64,000 bases of DNA from Microascus cirrosus (Eukaryota; Ascomycota; Sordariomycetes; Microascales; Microascaceae): assembly GCA_030271035.1 (NCBI GenBank), contig JAMBUN010000310.1, positions 106,487 to 170,486 of the forward strand, written 5' to 3'. Below the pieces are notes generated by a model. The model saw only the letters and a program-made list of their open reading frames with translations, did not search any database and was not told the DNA's origin. Each line of letters begins with the position of its first letter. Position 1 is the stretch's first letter. Below, piece by piece: positions 46,909 through 57,637 of this stretch. The position numbers and the translations under genes are program-made.

Positions 46909-48332
46909 GGCGCTTCGCTTTGAGGACAGAGTGGGGCAAGTGGTAATAGGTCAAAATCATAAATCTACACCAATCAGGGCTGCGTTCAGGCAGCGAGGGC
47001 CAACTGTTCCTCAGACAGGTTTACAGGAGATTGCGAATCAGCCGCTACTTATGGCTTCTGCCTCGAGAATCCACCCCGCCTACTTGGCGTCTTCGCATCT
47101 CGCATATTTCCTGCCGCCCTTGCCGGAATGACTCAGCGCCGCTGCGGCTCTTATCGGTAGCCCTCTCGTGCAGCGTCTTCACTGGCCGTACAGGCAGACA
47201 TGTTGAGTTTACATGCTTCTAGCCCACGGTTGCATTGTAAGTCTCAGGAGCCTCTGGGCTGTGCGCCTCAGAAAGATGGTGTGCTCAAACAACGAATTAA
47301 CTATTAATGCCTGTAAAAACGCGCTAATATATGCTGTAAACGATACTCGTACGCTACGCCTTTGGTCATGAGCAGATTTAATATGCCTACCAACGTTATC
47401 CACGAGCTTGAACGTCTCACTATACTATAAACGTAAACCAAACATATATTACAGACGTATGCCCGACGTGTCGCGCCCACCATCATGGCTAGGTGCTCCA
47501 GGAAGAACGCCAGGGCCCGGTATCCGCCCGGCGGAGCGTTCCTGCAACTACCGCTAATTCCTATATTGCAGGAGCCCACTCACATTGTCGGAACTTTTAT
47601 AATAGGAGGGGCGGCGGAAAGAAATCTCTTGCCTACTGGAGATGTACCTCGCAGCGTCCCACATCAGACCGCTGTCGGCGTCAGAGAGTCGAGTCCCCAT
47701 CTTGAGGTGGAGTACCATGGCGGTCGTGGAGGCGGAGAACATGATATAGCAGAAGCACTGAAGGTTCTTTTCCTTGTGAATTTGTTGATGCTATGGAAAA
47801 TTACGGTTATAGAACTTCTCCAATGGATAGCGGCGGGGGCCAGGCACGGCTGGGAAAGACAAGTGCATCGCATGTCTGAGGGCGAATTGAAAACTGTCCA
47901 CAATACCGATATAGGCAATAGCTGTTGGAGGCAGACGTAGGTGTGAAACTCCCGCCCACGTGCCGAGCAGAAGGTGCCCATGCCTTGTTTATTTGGAAGG
48001 TGGGAGGGCTCTAATCAGCTGGCATGGGGAGAAGGAGCCTCTAGCCCGTTTCATAAGAACACCTTCAGTGCAAACCCCAACTGCAAAAGCGAGACTATTG
48101 ATGTTACACAAATGCAAGAATGAAGAGGGACAAAGAGGCGCGCCTTATTCGCATGTGCGTGAAAGCACGAGCTGCAGGAATTAAAGTGGAGAGTTATACC
48201 GGCAAGGACAGCCGTTGTTCGGCAAGCGTGGATGTGTGGGGGGCCATATTCTGTAAGTTGGTGATACCAGTGCAGAATTCACTGCATGGGAAGTTCTCAT
48301 GTAATTGACATACACACGCCAAGTCTATATAT
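46909..48332. other. Intergenic region with a possible decayed coding remnant
   Basis: 1.4 kb. The part around 47.24-47.46 kb is AT-rich. On the minus strand at 47554-47742, a frame ('MFSASTTAMVLHLKMG', 'SGLMWDAARYISSRQEIS') looks protein-like but is short and flanked by stops. I do not recognise a family. Confidence 0.35.
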
Positions 48333-49286
48333 TTACCCTCCCAGCTCGCGTAGCACCTGAACGGCTCTTTCTTGACCTTTCCTAGATGCGCATTGCCTCG
48401 GCGTCCATCCCCTATTGGAAATAGCGTGGACATCCGCTCCTAGCTCCACAAGTGTCCTGATAGATTCTACCTGACCCCCTTCGGCAGCAGCATGTAATGC
48501 ACCGCCATCACATTTGCTCCCCGTTTGTGCAATATCAGCTCCTGCACCTACCAGGCAACGGATCACCTCTATATGTCCCTTGAGGCTGGCTGCTTGAAGT
48601 GCTGTAAGCCCAGAGTATTTTGCCGCGGGAGCGTTAACATCTGCCCTGTGATCTAACAAGACCGTAACGATGTTAGAGAATCCATTCTCTGAGGCGCCCT
48701 GAAGTGCAGTTCTCCCATGGCTCGGAGAGGGTGGTGCATTAACATCTGCTCCTAGCTTAAGAAGTTTCTCGACGATAGGAAGGTGACCCCTTTCCGCCGC
48801 TGCCTGTAGCGCAGTTCTTCCATTATATCTCGTAACAGCGGTATTTCTGCCTTCGCCTCCAAGGCGACCTTCGCCCCAATGACTGGAGTACACCAAGTTG
48901 ACTTGTGAGCCGTGTTGTAGGAGGATATCAACGATCTCTTCATCACCTTGACCACATGCGAATTGCAGTGCCGTCCGTTGCATGTTATTACCCCCAAAGA
49001 AGTGGACATCAGCACCTGCATTCAGTAACAGTTTTACAACAGCCTTATGGCCTTGTATGCATGCTGCCTGGAGCGCTGTCTGGCCGTAGTACCCTCGCGG
49101 ACCTTCGTTCACAATCGATGCGTCGTCTGCTCTATTAAGGAGTTCTTCGACCTTTGATACCTCCCCCTGTCTAGCTGCAAGCTGAAGGGGGGTCCAGCAT
49201 GGCTCGTCAGATTCTTCGCCGCCCAATGTTGTTGGATCATATGCCGCGTCGATCGTTGGCAACGGCCCGTTGTGTGGTCCAGCCAT
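48333..49286 (-). CDS. Ankyrin-repeat protein
   Basis: Single-exon gene for 317 residues made almost wholly of about seven ankyrin repeats. Repeats such as 'GQTALQAACIQGHKAVVKLL', 'GRTALQAAAERGHLPIVEKL' and 'GLTALQAASLKGHIEVIRCL' keep the TALQAA-x2-GH-x2-VV-LL consensus, followed by 'GADVN' loops. The first half is preceded by an acidic leader (MAGPHNGPLPTIDAAYDPTT). No enzymatic domain is seen. Ankyrin arrays mediate protein-protein contacts, and in fungi they form sensor parts of NLR-like proteins. It may be a stand-alone protein or a detached sensor module. A HET-domain gene lies 900 bp away on the same strand. Confidence 0.88.
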   Translation of the reverse strand: MAGPHNGPLPTIDAAYDPTTLGGEESDEPCWTPLQLAARQGEVSKVEELLNRADDASIVNEGPRGYYGQTALQAACIQGHKAVVKLLLNAGADVHFFGGNNMQRTALQFACGQGDEEIVDILLQHGSQVNLVYSSHWGEGRLGGEGRNTAVTRYNGRTALQAAAERGHLPIVEKLLKLGADVNAPPSPSHGRTALQGASENGFSNIVTVLLDHRADVNAPAAKYSGLTALQAASLKGHIEVIRCLVGAGADIAQTGSKCDGGALHAAAEGGQVESIRTLVELGADVHAISNRGWTPRQCASRKGQERAVQVLRELGG

Positions 49287-50186
49287 TAGCAGGACTAGAT
49301 CGCAGGAGTGTGCTTGTGTGGGTTGCGTTGGCGGAAGCAGAGATTATTGCAGGGGAAAAGATCTATTGCTGTACCCTGTTGTCGAATATGAGATGAAAGG
49401 AGAGGAAGAGAATGACGCTGTGATAACCCTGCCTTCCTGCCTGCGACGCCATATCAGCGGACCGGCGGATCCGGGGCGCACTAGGCAACAGCTAGAATAA
49501 GCTCCCTGTGTGAGAAAACCGTACATATCTCCCGGTGTTGTGCTTACGTATTCCGGGATGAATTCACTTCGACTTTAGCCGGTAAGCCTCCTGTGGCTAT
49601 ACGGACTTGGCTTACTGGCAAGATCATTCCGCAATTATTTGCTTCCGTGTTCCATGGCCTAACCTGAAATTGCCAACAAAAGTCTGAATACAGGCCTGGC
49701 CAAAACAGGGTAAACTGGAAGAACATATAGCTGCACTTTTTCTTTAACAAGATGGATAAACAAGATCTAGCGCCTACCATGGAACTGTGGGTAGGTTCGT
49801 TCCGGGTCCGACCAATTAGGGACCACCGGGTGATGTCGCAGCAAAGGAGTTCTATATTCCAGAGATCCTCACTCAGAGGCATTATTTTATATATCTATTA
49901 CCCAGGTGTTCGTCAGCACAGCTAAGCTATGGAATGCAAGGGTGAGATGAGTATAGCAGGTGAGAAGAAGTAGAGAGAATGTCATATGCCGTTGAGAGCG
50001 CTTGTATCGTACACATTTCTTTCCGTTCCATCAAAAAAGACCTTCCGGTCAGATTTTCTGAGTCTTCCTCCTCTTGTCTGTTCCATTCTGAAGGCTCGAG
50101 ATTCACTGGAGACACTTTATTAAGGCTACCTTTGCATCTAACCGGACTTCGAGCCTTGAACTGTGGCAAATACGGGCTTGGAGTCT
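49287..50186. other. Intergenic region
   Basis: 0.9 kb between two codirectional genes. No supported feature. Confidence 0.45.
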
Positions 50187-52199
50187 TTATCTCAGCTCAA
50201 AAGTACGCACCGTCGGTCCGCCTCTGCCGTGTCTGACGTTCTCAGTTACTCTCCCGAGCATGATATCGTCGTCCCTGACATAACAGTCGCCGACGAAGAC
50301 GTGGTGATCCGGCCGTCGACGGAGGACATACGGCATCTTCCCGCGAAACAAGACCACGATTTCATCACCAGGCTGTACAACCATCGGACCTAGCCCGATG
50401 TGCCCCTCCCACGTCAAAAACGCCCTACGGTTATATGAGTACCAGCCAAACCCGTCCCGAAACATCATAGCATCTTTGGAGTCCGCGCTACGAAACGGTG
50501 AGGGAACGTTGTGCTGTTGGGCCAACTCGGCGAGGAAGCTGGTGACGCAGCGATGCACGAGGTTTTCTAACCCCTCCTTGGTGAGGTTCAGCCCTTGTAA
50601 AGAAAGCCCCAAGGCGGAGTTAGATATAATCGCTGCATACATGATCCCATTTGGACTAGCTGAGACGGCTCTGCAGAAAGCCATATCTAGGGGTTCGCCG
50701 TTGCGGTACGTATGGACCGGCCGGGGTACCAACGGGAACGGAAACAAGCTGGACCAAATCCGTTGAAGAGCGGAGGTTTTACTGCCCATCTCGCCATCAA
50801 ATTTGATGACATCGCTCACGCTCTGGACAACGCCGACTCGAAAACCGTCCAAGGTGAGGCGGCGCGGGTGAGCTAGCGCTCGGGGTATCCTTGGTTGCTG
50901 AAAGATTTCGGATGCCGGGGCCACGCAGATCCCCGCGGAACAGTTTTCGCCCCGAAACACTTGAAAGCACCTGCCCTCGAACCACCTTGGGACCCAGGAC
51001 GGGTATTCTCCGGCGGAAGGGTCGCCGCGATGTTGCACAAAGCTTAGAACATCGAGGAACATAGGCGAGCTGCTAATGAAGAAGCGAGCAATATCGCTAT
51101 AAACTGCGACGGTGTCTTTAGTGTAGTCCGGCTTGAGCGCTGCGGGAATCCCTATTGGGCGGTGAGGAACGAGGCTGTTGATAAGGCTCTGAGCGCCTGT
51201 CACGGCGCGGACGACCGGAGCGATAAGCCGGTCGGTCTCTCTCGTGATACGGGTGTTCGTTATGACAGGTTGGAGTCCCTCGTCGCAGATTCCCAGGATG
51301 GAGAAGATTTTGTCTCGAGGGTCCGTAGCCTTAAAGCTTCGCATGTTCTCTAGCAGGTCCATCAGCGGCCCGAGTGAGCCGCCAATATCCGTTGGATTTA
51401 CAGCAGAACCCACACCCCGTCTACTAGATATATGGTACCAGACATCCAGGGAAGTCTCCATCTTGGCGGCTCCTCGTAGGACATTGAGGAAGATCAGGCT
51501 CGAAACTAGGTCAAAGAAGGGTATCTCCAAGTTTTCGCATTTGGCAATTGGCGAAGCGCCCACGAAGATTTCCTGAACGACCCAAGTTCGGTGGAAAAAG
51601 TCCCGGTTGAAGAGGTCAATAAGATGCCGCAGAGATGAGGGAGGTAAGTCCTGTACTCCATGCTGCACAAGGTAGTCGACCAAGTCATCACTAGTCTGGC
51701 CCTGAATTCCGCTTTGCAGACCTGCTGATGACTCCCGAACGGCCTTTCCTACGGCGGAGAGCCTCCGGCCAGCTTCAAAGGCTAATTCAACGTCTGGAGT
51801 CTTGGGTCCTAGCCACGCGATGACCCTCGAGCAATGCTTGTAGATGAGTCTCATGTATTTAACCTGCCGTGACCGCTCTTCCAAATTCGACTGGTCGATA
51901 CATAGCGCGTCTATCCACAGGCGTCTGCTTCGATCAGGGAAACGCAGGGAGCGCAACGCAGCTTCCAAGTTGGGTCTGATGGGAAGCGGCTTGCCCTGGA
52001 GCCAGATATAATCGGTCGGATCGTCAGTTCCCCAAGTGTAAGAGAGCGCCTCGTATGATGGGGTGGCTTCGAGGTTAACAATCTCGAGCTGACCGCAAAA
52101 TGGCTCCTCGTCGCCGCACCCTGGTTCCAGGTGTAAAATACGCGTGAATAGTGGCGTTGGCCAGCCGGAATTCGGCGGGAGTTGCTCGTACTGATACAT
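50187..52199 (-). CDS. HET-domain (heterokaryon incompatibility) protein
   Basis: Single-exon gene for about 670 residues. The ATG at 52199 (MYQYEQLPPNSGWPTPLFTR) is preferred because it lies just before the HET core. The frame is also open 127 codons upstream without family-like sequence. HET motifs: 'YEALSYTWGTDDPTDYIWLQ', 'LEAALRSLRFPDRSRRLWID', 'ALCIDQSNLEERSRQVKYM' and 'RVIAWLGPKTPDVELAF'. The C-terminal part has 'GDEIVVLFRGKMPYVLR' and 'HVFVGDCYVRDDD', the usual end of HET proteins. The family triggers cell death on non-self fusion. The specific role is unknown. It borders a repeat-rich region, which is a common setting for these fast-evolving genes. Confidence 0.93.
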   Translation of the reverse strand: MYQYEQLPPNSGWPTPLFTRILHLEPGCGDEEPFCGQLEIVNLEATPSYEALSYTWGTDDPTDYIWLQGKPLPIRPNLEAALRSLRFPDRSRRLWIDALCIDQSNLEERSRQVKYMRLIYKHCSRVIAWLGPKTPDVELAFEAGRRLSAVGKAVRESSAGLQSGIQGQTSDDLVDYLVQHGVQDLPPSSLRHLIDLFNRDFFHRTWVVQEIFVGASPIAKCENLEIPFFDLVSSLIFLNVLRGAAKMETSLDVWYHISSRRGVGSAVNPTDIGGSLGPLMDLLENMRSFKATDPRDKIFSILGICDEGLQPVITNTRITRETDRLIAPVVRAVTGAQSLINSLVPHRPIGIPAALKPDYTKDTVAVYSDIARFFISSSPMFLDVLSFVQHRGDPSAGEYPSWVPRWFEGRCFQVFRGENCSAGICVAPASEIFQQPRIPRALAHPRRLTLDGFRVGVVQSVSDVIKFDGEMGSKTSALQRIWSSLFPFPLVPRPVHTYRNGEPLDMAFCRAVSASPNGIMYAAIISNSALGLSLQGLNLTKEGLENLVHRCVTSFLAELAQQHNVPSPFRSADSKDAMMFRDGFGWYSYNRRAFLTWEGHIGLGPMVVQPGDEIVVLFRGKMPYVLRRRPDHHVFVGDCYVRDDDIMLGRVTENVRHGRGGPTVRTFELR

Positions 52200-52669
52200 A
52201 CTTTCCTCAGTCGGCAGCAGACGGGGGACTTGAAAACGAGGCGTGGCGAACACTATGTTGGTGTACGGACGCGGTGTGCTGTGTGGATGGTTTAGGGAGG
52301 CCTGTGACCTAACACAGCATCGGTGTACCACGAAAGAAGAAATAAGCCTCGATACGTTCTGGAAAGAGCTAACGAGAACGACTGTGGGATATGGAATTGG
52401 AAAGTTCATATATGGAGTTGTCCCGCGCGCTGTGCACCGTCTAGACTGCACCAGGCCGAGGCAGCAACAGCTGAAGTGGAGAAGGTCTTTTTCAGGCAAG
52501 GATCGTCGGCGAACTCTTGCTCCCACGGCGAGTTGACAATAATTCCCTCTTTGTATGCTAAAAGGTGTTACCCGGCCCACTTCGCCAGACCCCGTGCGCC
52601 CTTTGAATTAGTGTACTCGGGTGGTGGGGTAAGCAGGCAGTGGCAAGCGTAGACAGATGGCAGCCAACT
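52200..52669. other. Upstream flank of the HET gene
   Basis: 470 bp before the inverted-repeat arm. No clear feature. Confidence 0.4.
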
Positions 52670-52975
52670 TGTAGGAGGCTCCAAAGGTCTGCGAAGGATC
52701 TGGGCACAGGGATCCTACCAGACCCACAACAGGGATTCAGATCGTCAGGAGCGCACACAACAGGGTGTAGTTCTCAGAACATATATAATAATCCTGGTCA
52801 AAGACTAGGCAGAGCCCAGGAGTTATATAAAGGATAAGAGTCTTTGCCCTAGGAAGAGGGCAGAAGATAAGTTAAAGTTTTAATATCAACCCTATAATCA
52901 GAATTCAGTATATATATGATTCTTACTTATATCAGCCTTATAACAGTATCTTAGATACCCTTCTCTCTTATAATT
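52670..52975. repeat. Left arm of a large inverted repeat
   Basis: About 305 bp that match the reverse complement of 53220-53525 with only scattered differences, mostly C/T and G/A. Landmarks shared by both arms are 'aaccctataatcagaattc' and 'ggtctgcgaagg'. It is AT-rich and non-coding in all frames. Interpreted as one of two inverted copies of a repeat family. Confidence 0.8.
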
Positions 52976-53018
52976 CTTTAACTTCCTTTTATGCTTATAA
53001 TACAGAATTATATCTATA

Positions 53019-53887
53019 CTAAGTTAGCACTGAGTGAGCGCAGTGTGGCCAGACTGCGCAATTAGTTTGTCCTCATAGCCCTACATATAAGTCGAACTTA
53101 TACAACGTGGATACTGCTGTACCTACTGAGCACTGTAATATCTTAGTAAGGTCTAGGTCCCTGAGATCATAGTGGTTCTCTGATCAGGCTTTAAGAAGTC
53201 TATAAGAGCATACTTAACATATATAAGAGGGAAGGGTATCTAAGATACCGTTATAAGGCTGATACAAGTAAGAATCACATATGTACTGAATTCTGATTAT
53301 AGGGTTAATATTGAAACTTCAACTTGTCTTCTCCCTCTTTCTAGGGCAAAGACTCTATCCTTTATATGACCCCTGGGCTCTGCCTAGTCTCTGACCAGGA
53401 TTATCGTTCCTGTTCTCAGAACTACACCCTGTTATATGCACTCCTGACAATCTGAGTCCGCGTTATGGGTCCGGTAGGACCCCTGTGCCAAGACCCTTCG
53501 CAGACCGTTCAGAGCCTTCTACAACATAACAGCCGGTCTGAATTATATTAGTCTAGTATCTAGCTCCAGGGTGTCTGTTTAATATATACCCCTGCTAACA
53601 AGGGGTTAAATTATTTAGTTCATATTATATATAATAGTCCCTCAAACCTTATATTCTGTAGGTTCCCTGATCAGGGAAAAAACAGTCTTGTCTTCTTAAA
53701 GTTTAAGTATTAGGGCTCCCCCTAGCTAAATATATCCCAGTGCAGACTAGGGCTGACCCCTGCTAAAAGGGGTTTAGCTCCAGTCTGCCCGGCCAACAAA
53801 AGGAATCACGCTGTGAGGACAAAGGTCCGGCCACACCACACCCACTCAGTAGTAGTAATTACACTATAAGAACCTGATCTAACTTAG
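53019..53887. mobile_element. Degenerate terminal-inverted-repeat DNA element, copy 1
   Basis: The left end 'actgagtgagcgcagtgtgg' (53029 on) is the imperfect inverse of the right end near 53806-53850 (reverse complement 'actgagtgggtgtggtgtgg'). Further inside, 'ttgtcctcatagcc' mirrors 'ttgtcctcacagcg'. A short CTAAGTTAG/CTAACTTAG pair (53019, 53879) may be the outermost TIR. No transposase frame is present. The interior shows transition-type decay compared with the copy at 60.69 kb. It is interrupted by the right inverted-repeat arm at 53220-53525. Superfamily not determined, and no clear target-site duplication was found. Confidence 0.65.
53220..53525. repeat. Right arm of the inverted repeat, inserted in the TIR element
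   Basis: Reverse-complementary partner of 52670-52975. The related element copy at 60.69-61.08 kb lacks this block, so it looks like an insertion into the TIR element. Confidence 0.75.
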
Positions 53888-55182
53888 GGTAACCCAATAC
53901 GGTGTCCTGCAGGAGTGCTGCGGATCCACCGAAGCGGAGCAGCACCCTCCGCCACCCAACGATGCGCCACATTCCATCACTTCTCCAATAACCACGATTC
54001 AGAGGGCGAAGCAGGGGACCCCTGCAGGTCCACTACTCGACCAAGCTAAAAGGGAGCGCTAGGGGTGGCAAGAAGGAAAGAGGACACCATACCTATTAGG
54101 TTGAAGAAGTTGGGGGGGGGTTGGTTAAATGAGCTTATTCGTAAACTGTTGGAGGCTGAGCGGCTGAATATCGATCCGAGCCGAAGCGAGGTTGAAGCCG
54201 TATATTGTATTCTAAGCAAAAGTACCATGCGAGCAGCCACTAGATCAACCCAGCGTCTACAGTGATAGTCGTCCATACTTAAGAAGGCACTAGCATATCT
54301 GAGCAGCCGTGCAAAAGTGCCTTGCAAAGTCTCCCGATAATCGCAACCTATCTTTACCATGTCGTCTCCTGTTGTTGGAATAGCCGGATCCCCCTGGCTC
54401 AGTTTATTCCTCTATGGTAGGGAAGGAGGCTGAGCGTGGCATCGGTGATAGCAAGGAGGCGCAGGGCAGACCGGCGCCCAGGTGATTGCAAAGGTTCTCG
54501 AGCACCCTGTCAAAGTTAAGCTTGGGGGCGCTCTGAAGCTCGCCTGCTGGAGGCAGAGTCTGTCTGCGCGTTAGGGACCTGAACCGGTGGGGCAGGGTGG
54601 AAGACAGGGACTTACTGTATCGTCAATGCATCCTAGATAAGTCGCAGAGCCTGCTCGAGAGACTTTAGAGATTGGTAGCGACTGTGTCGCTCGGCGTTGA
54701 GGGCGAAGGCACGACCAATGACCTCCTCAAAGTTCCCGCGGATGCGAGAGGGCGCGGCGGGAGGGCGAGGGCGAAGGCGCGCATCTAAGACCGTCTTCCG
54801 TTTTCAGACAGGGTACCGGCAGCGTTTGGGAGGCATAATGGTGACGATGATGATAGTGCTTGAAAACCTCACCGCGGTTAGAGTGGAAAAGTAAGAGGCG
54901 GCGAAGTTTTAGGCAACGCCAGCTGCGTCCTGCCGATGGCATGGCGGCTCTTTCCTCCGGCACCAACGGCACCCAAGCACCCCCAACGCGGCCGCACCAC
55001 CCACGTGCATCTTCGCTGGGGAACTGGAAACTACGTGCGCACGGTGATCTGGAACTTCGGGCGTACGGTACCTGAGGATTTAAGGGCTGACGCTCCTTGT
55101 CGCGCGATGCCAATTCCAACGCGTTCTGACTCTGACTTTGCCACACAGCGCCCGTACCCCCCCCACACTTACAACTCTGCCA
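53888..55182. other. Intergenic/decayed region downstream of the sterol reductase
   Basis: 1.3 kb. On the minus strand, about 54.66-54.76 kb reads 'FEEVIGRAFALNAERHSRYQ' and then 'SLKSLEQALRLI' before a TAG, which looks like a coding remnant of a family I do not recognise. The rest is non-coding. Confidence 0.35.
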
Positions 55183-56750
55183 CTAGTAAATGTATGGGAT
55201 GATTTTCCACAGCACCCTCTTCTTATACTCCTCCCAGTCGTCCTGGTACTTCCTTGAGCACTTCGCGTCGTCCCTCCCCTGGCGGTGGACTAGCAGCACT
55301 GCAAAGTACACTATATAGAAGTACGTCACCACCATCCCCCAGCCCCTCGCCTCACCTTGTACTACCTCCCTTCCGTCACTCATAACCGCCTCCCCCTCAG
55401 CGCCCGTGCCTGCTGCGAGGATGGTGTAGCCTGCGACCCCTGTTGGTAGGCTATACGGCCACGTCTGCATCCAGTCGCCGAAGTAATTAATATGGCGCGA
55501 GATACCCCACCAGCCTGACACGAGCAGCTTGCTGCCAGTCTTGGTCTCCATGTACTCGAGGTGCTGGACGCTAGGATCGTCAGGATCACGCCGGAAGGAG
55601 TTCTTCTGGTTGTTGGAGAGCCGAAATATGGTGAAGCCAGCGCCGAGTATGACTAGCATAGTCATGATGCCATTGGGGCCTAGAGTCTGCGGGTACACCG
55701 ATAGGTAGCCCACCTGGTTGCCGTAGACAAAGGGTACCCAGGCAAGGTCAGCGAATGAGAGCATAAAGCCAAAACCATCCATCGTGATATCTATCATAGT
55801 TAAGATCGACGCCTCGCTGTACCACGAGTCGATGATATACAGACTCTGAATGCCCGCTACGAACGCCATACTGTCCGTTACATACCCGAAGTTCCGCCAC
55901 TGCTGCGCGACCCATGCAAGGTCAAATAGCAGCCACCCGAGCATCCCAGGCCTTAATTCGAACCAGATCTTGAGGTCTAGCTCGCCAAGAAGAGGCAACT
56001 CGACACGCGGTTTGAGCTCGCGGCCGATAAACCAGTCGTATAACATATTACCTGTATGACCCCCTGCTGCGAGCTCACGCTTCTGCAGGTTGCCTGGTTG
56101 GATGGAGAAGCTGCGGATGTAGACAAATGTAGCGAGGACGTAGGAGAGGAGGAGGTTACGGGAGTAGAGCTGAAGGTAGTTGTCAGAGATGTAGGTCCAG
56201 AGGGGGAAGTCAGCGCCGCGGGCGACAGTGCCAGCAAGGGCGACGGCAAGGATGAGCATGTGCGAGGAGAAGGCTGAGACGTTAGCCGGTTATCTTCGTC
56301 ATAAAAATAAGACAGGAGATACCTACCATTAAAGCGGTACTTAAGACGGCCTCCTGAGGCAAGCTCCGTCCCCTCCACCTCCGACGCAGGGAGGAAGGCA
56401 TAGAGGAAGAGGTTGAGGAGGTAATACGCAAGAACATGGGCCATCACGTGGTTGCTATAGAGGCCCGCCACGCCGTCTTCGGGCCACCCGACCTCGCGCT
56501 TGGGCTGCTCGTGGGACAGGGTCTTGGGGCTCAGGAGGGACGGTGCAGGGCAGCCTGATATATCATTGCAGCCGAAGATGAAAGCGTAGATCAGAATCGG
56601 GAGGCCGATGGAGATGCCCCCCGCGCCGAGCCTGCAATAGTGTCAGCTATGAATTATAATTCCCCGTTCTTCAGGGATAGGTCCTTACGGTCCGCCAAAC
56701 TCGTAGCCACGTGTCGGTGGCGACGCCGCGATATTGCTGGTGTTCCGACT
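55183..56750 (-). CDS. erg24: ERG24-like sterol C-14 reductase, 5' end unclear
   Basis: Integral ER membrane enzyme of the ERG4/ERG24 family, which reduces the C14 double bond in ergosterol synthesis. Three exons are visible. Exon 1 frame: 'SPPTRGYEFGGP'. Exon 2: 'LGAGGISIGLPILIYAFIFG' followed by 'CPAPSLLSPKTLSHEQPKRE'. Exon 3: 'FSSHMLILAVALAGTV' to the end. Hallmarks are 'SGWWGISRHINYFGDWMQTW' and 'DDAKCSRKYQDDWEEYKKRV' near the C-terminus. The exon 1 frame is closed by a TGA at 56751-56753 and has no ATG before the conserved 'YEFGGP', so the start must lie in an unseen exon, use a frameshift, or be lost. Possibly a second copy rather than the housekeeping gene. It neighbours repeats, which fits a duplicated copy. 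Confidence 0.8.
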
Positions 56751-57346
56751 TCATAGACTCTGTTAATTGCTTCTGTGAGAGAGGGGTTCATTTGGCTGGC
56801 GCGGTCCTCCACCCCGCCTATGTGAGCACGAATGGCCAAACCTCTTATTTGATCCGTGATATTGTCCATGTTAGAAGTATCAGGGCCGGGAATAACACAA
56901 GATAGGAACAACTAAGTAAGAGTGATGGGGCGCAATAGGCGTCTCGAGCGCAGAAGATTGGAGTTGATTCATGAGTCGCTTACTCCCTAAGGGCCTTCTG
57001 TTCTCTTATGTTTCAGCGAGTGCGGGGTACGCACTGCTGCCTGATAGCCAGGATGTATGTAGTTTGGACCAGGCTCTCCGTTTATGTCTCGCGGGATCCC
57101 CTCCAACCTGTATTTGGGGTTACACTACATCATAGGAAGATAAGCGCCACCGGAGAATGAGCCAACGAAACCATCACACGTGCCAACCCAAACCATGAAA
57201 AAGCCTTGTGCGACTTTAGATCATTATATACCTCACCAGTATCCTCCCCACCTGCAAGGAAAGCACGCCCAACACCAGGCCCGGTAATCATTCCTGCTAT
57301 CATTCCCACCAACGTCCCTCTCAAATCGATACATTTACCTATTATA
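56751..57346. other. Upstream region of the sterol reductase and the small Cys-rich gene
   Basis: About 600 bp between divergent genes. On the minus strand, 56654-56911 contains another open frame ('MDNITDQIRGLAIRAHIGG', 'MNPSLTEAINRVYEVG') one base out of frame with the reductase. It may be its true N-terminus cut off by an indel. Confidence 0.4.
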
Positions 57347-57637
57347 ATGGCAAGAAGCTGTTTTATATGTGATCAGATGCGAGCCACTCGGCCTGAAAAG
57401 CACGGTACCTTGCCGAAGACGGACGTCGACCAGACTTGTCTTTTATGCAACCGAAACTTCTGTGAAAAACACAAAGGAAAAGAGGAGGACGTGTGCGAGG
57501 TAAACCATGAGACCTATTATCGCAAGCACCGTCACATTCCTGGTATCTTCCCAACCCTTTCCGCCTTCGCGGCGGAAATGAGAGCTATAGATGCGATGGA
57601 AGACCCGGAGTCGAAAGAAGGATTAGATGGAGGTTAG
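57347..57637 (+). CDS. Small cysteine/histidine-rich protein, probable zinc-binding
   Basis: 96 residues in one exon, starting MARSCFICDQMRATRPEKHG. Cys/His pairs 'CFIC', 'CLLC' with 'NFCEKHKGKEEDVCEVNHE', and 'YYRKHRHIPGIF' are arranged like a compact zinc-binding fold. The charged composition and lack of a signal peptide suggest an intracellular protein. No family recognised. The coding character (regular Cys/His spacing and few rare residues) supports a real gene. Confidence 0.55.
   Translation: MARSCFICDQMRATRPEKHGTLPKTDVDQTCLLCNRNFCEKHKGKEEDVCEVNHETYYRKHRHIPGIFPTLSAFAAEMRAIDAMEDPESKEGLDGG

Noticed and set aside
47485..47940. 151-codon plus-strand open frame
   Set aside because: Low-complexity, odd composition. 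The opposite strand looks at least as protein-like. Left as unassigned.
50187..52580. HET protein starting 127 codons upstream
   Set aside because: The upstream residues have no family character. The ATG at 52199 directly precedes the conserved core.
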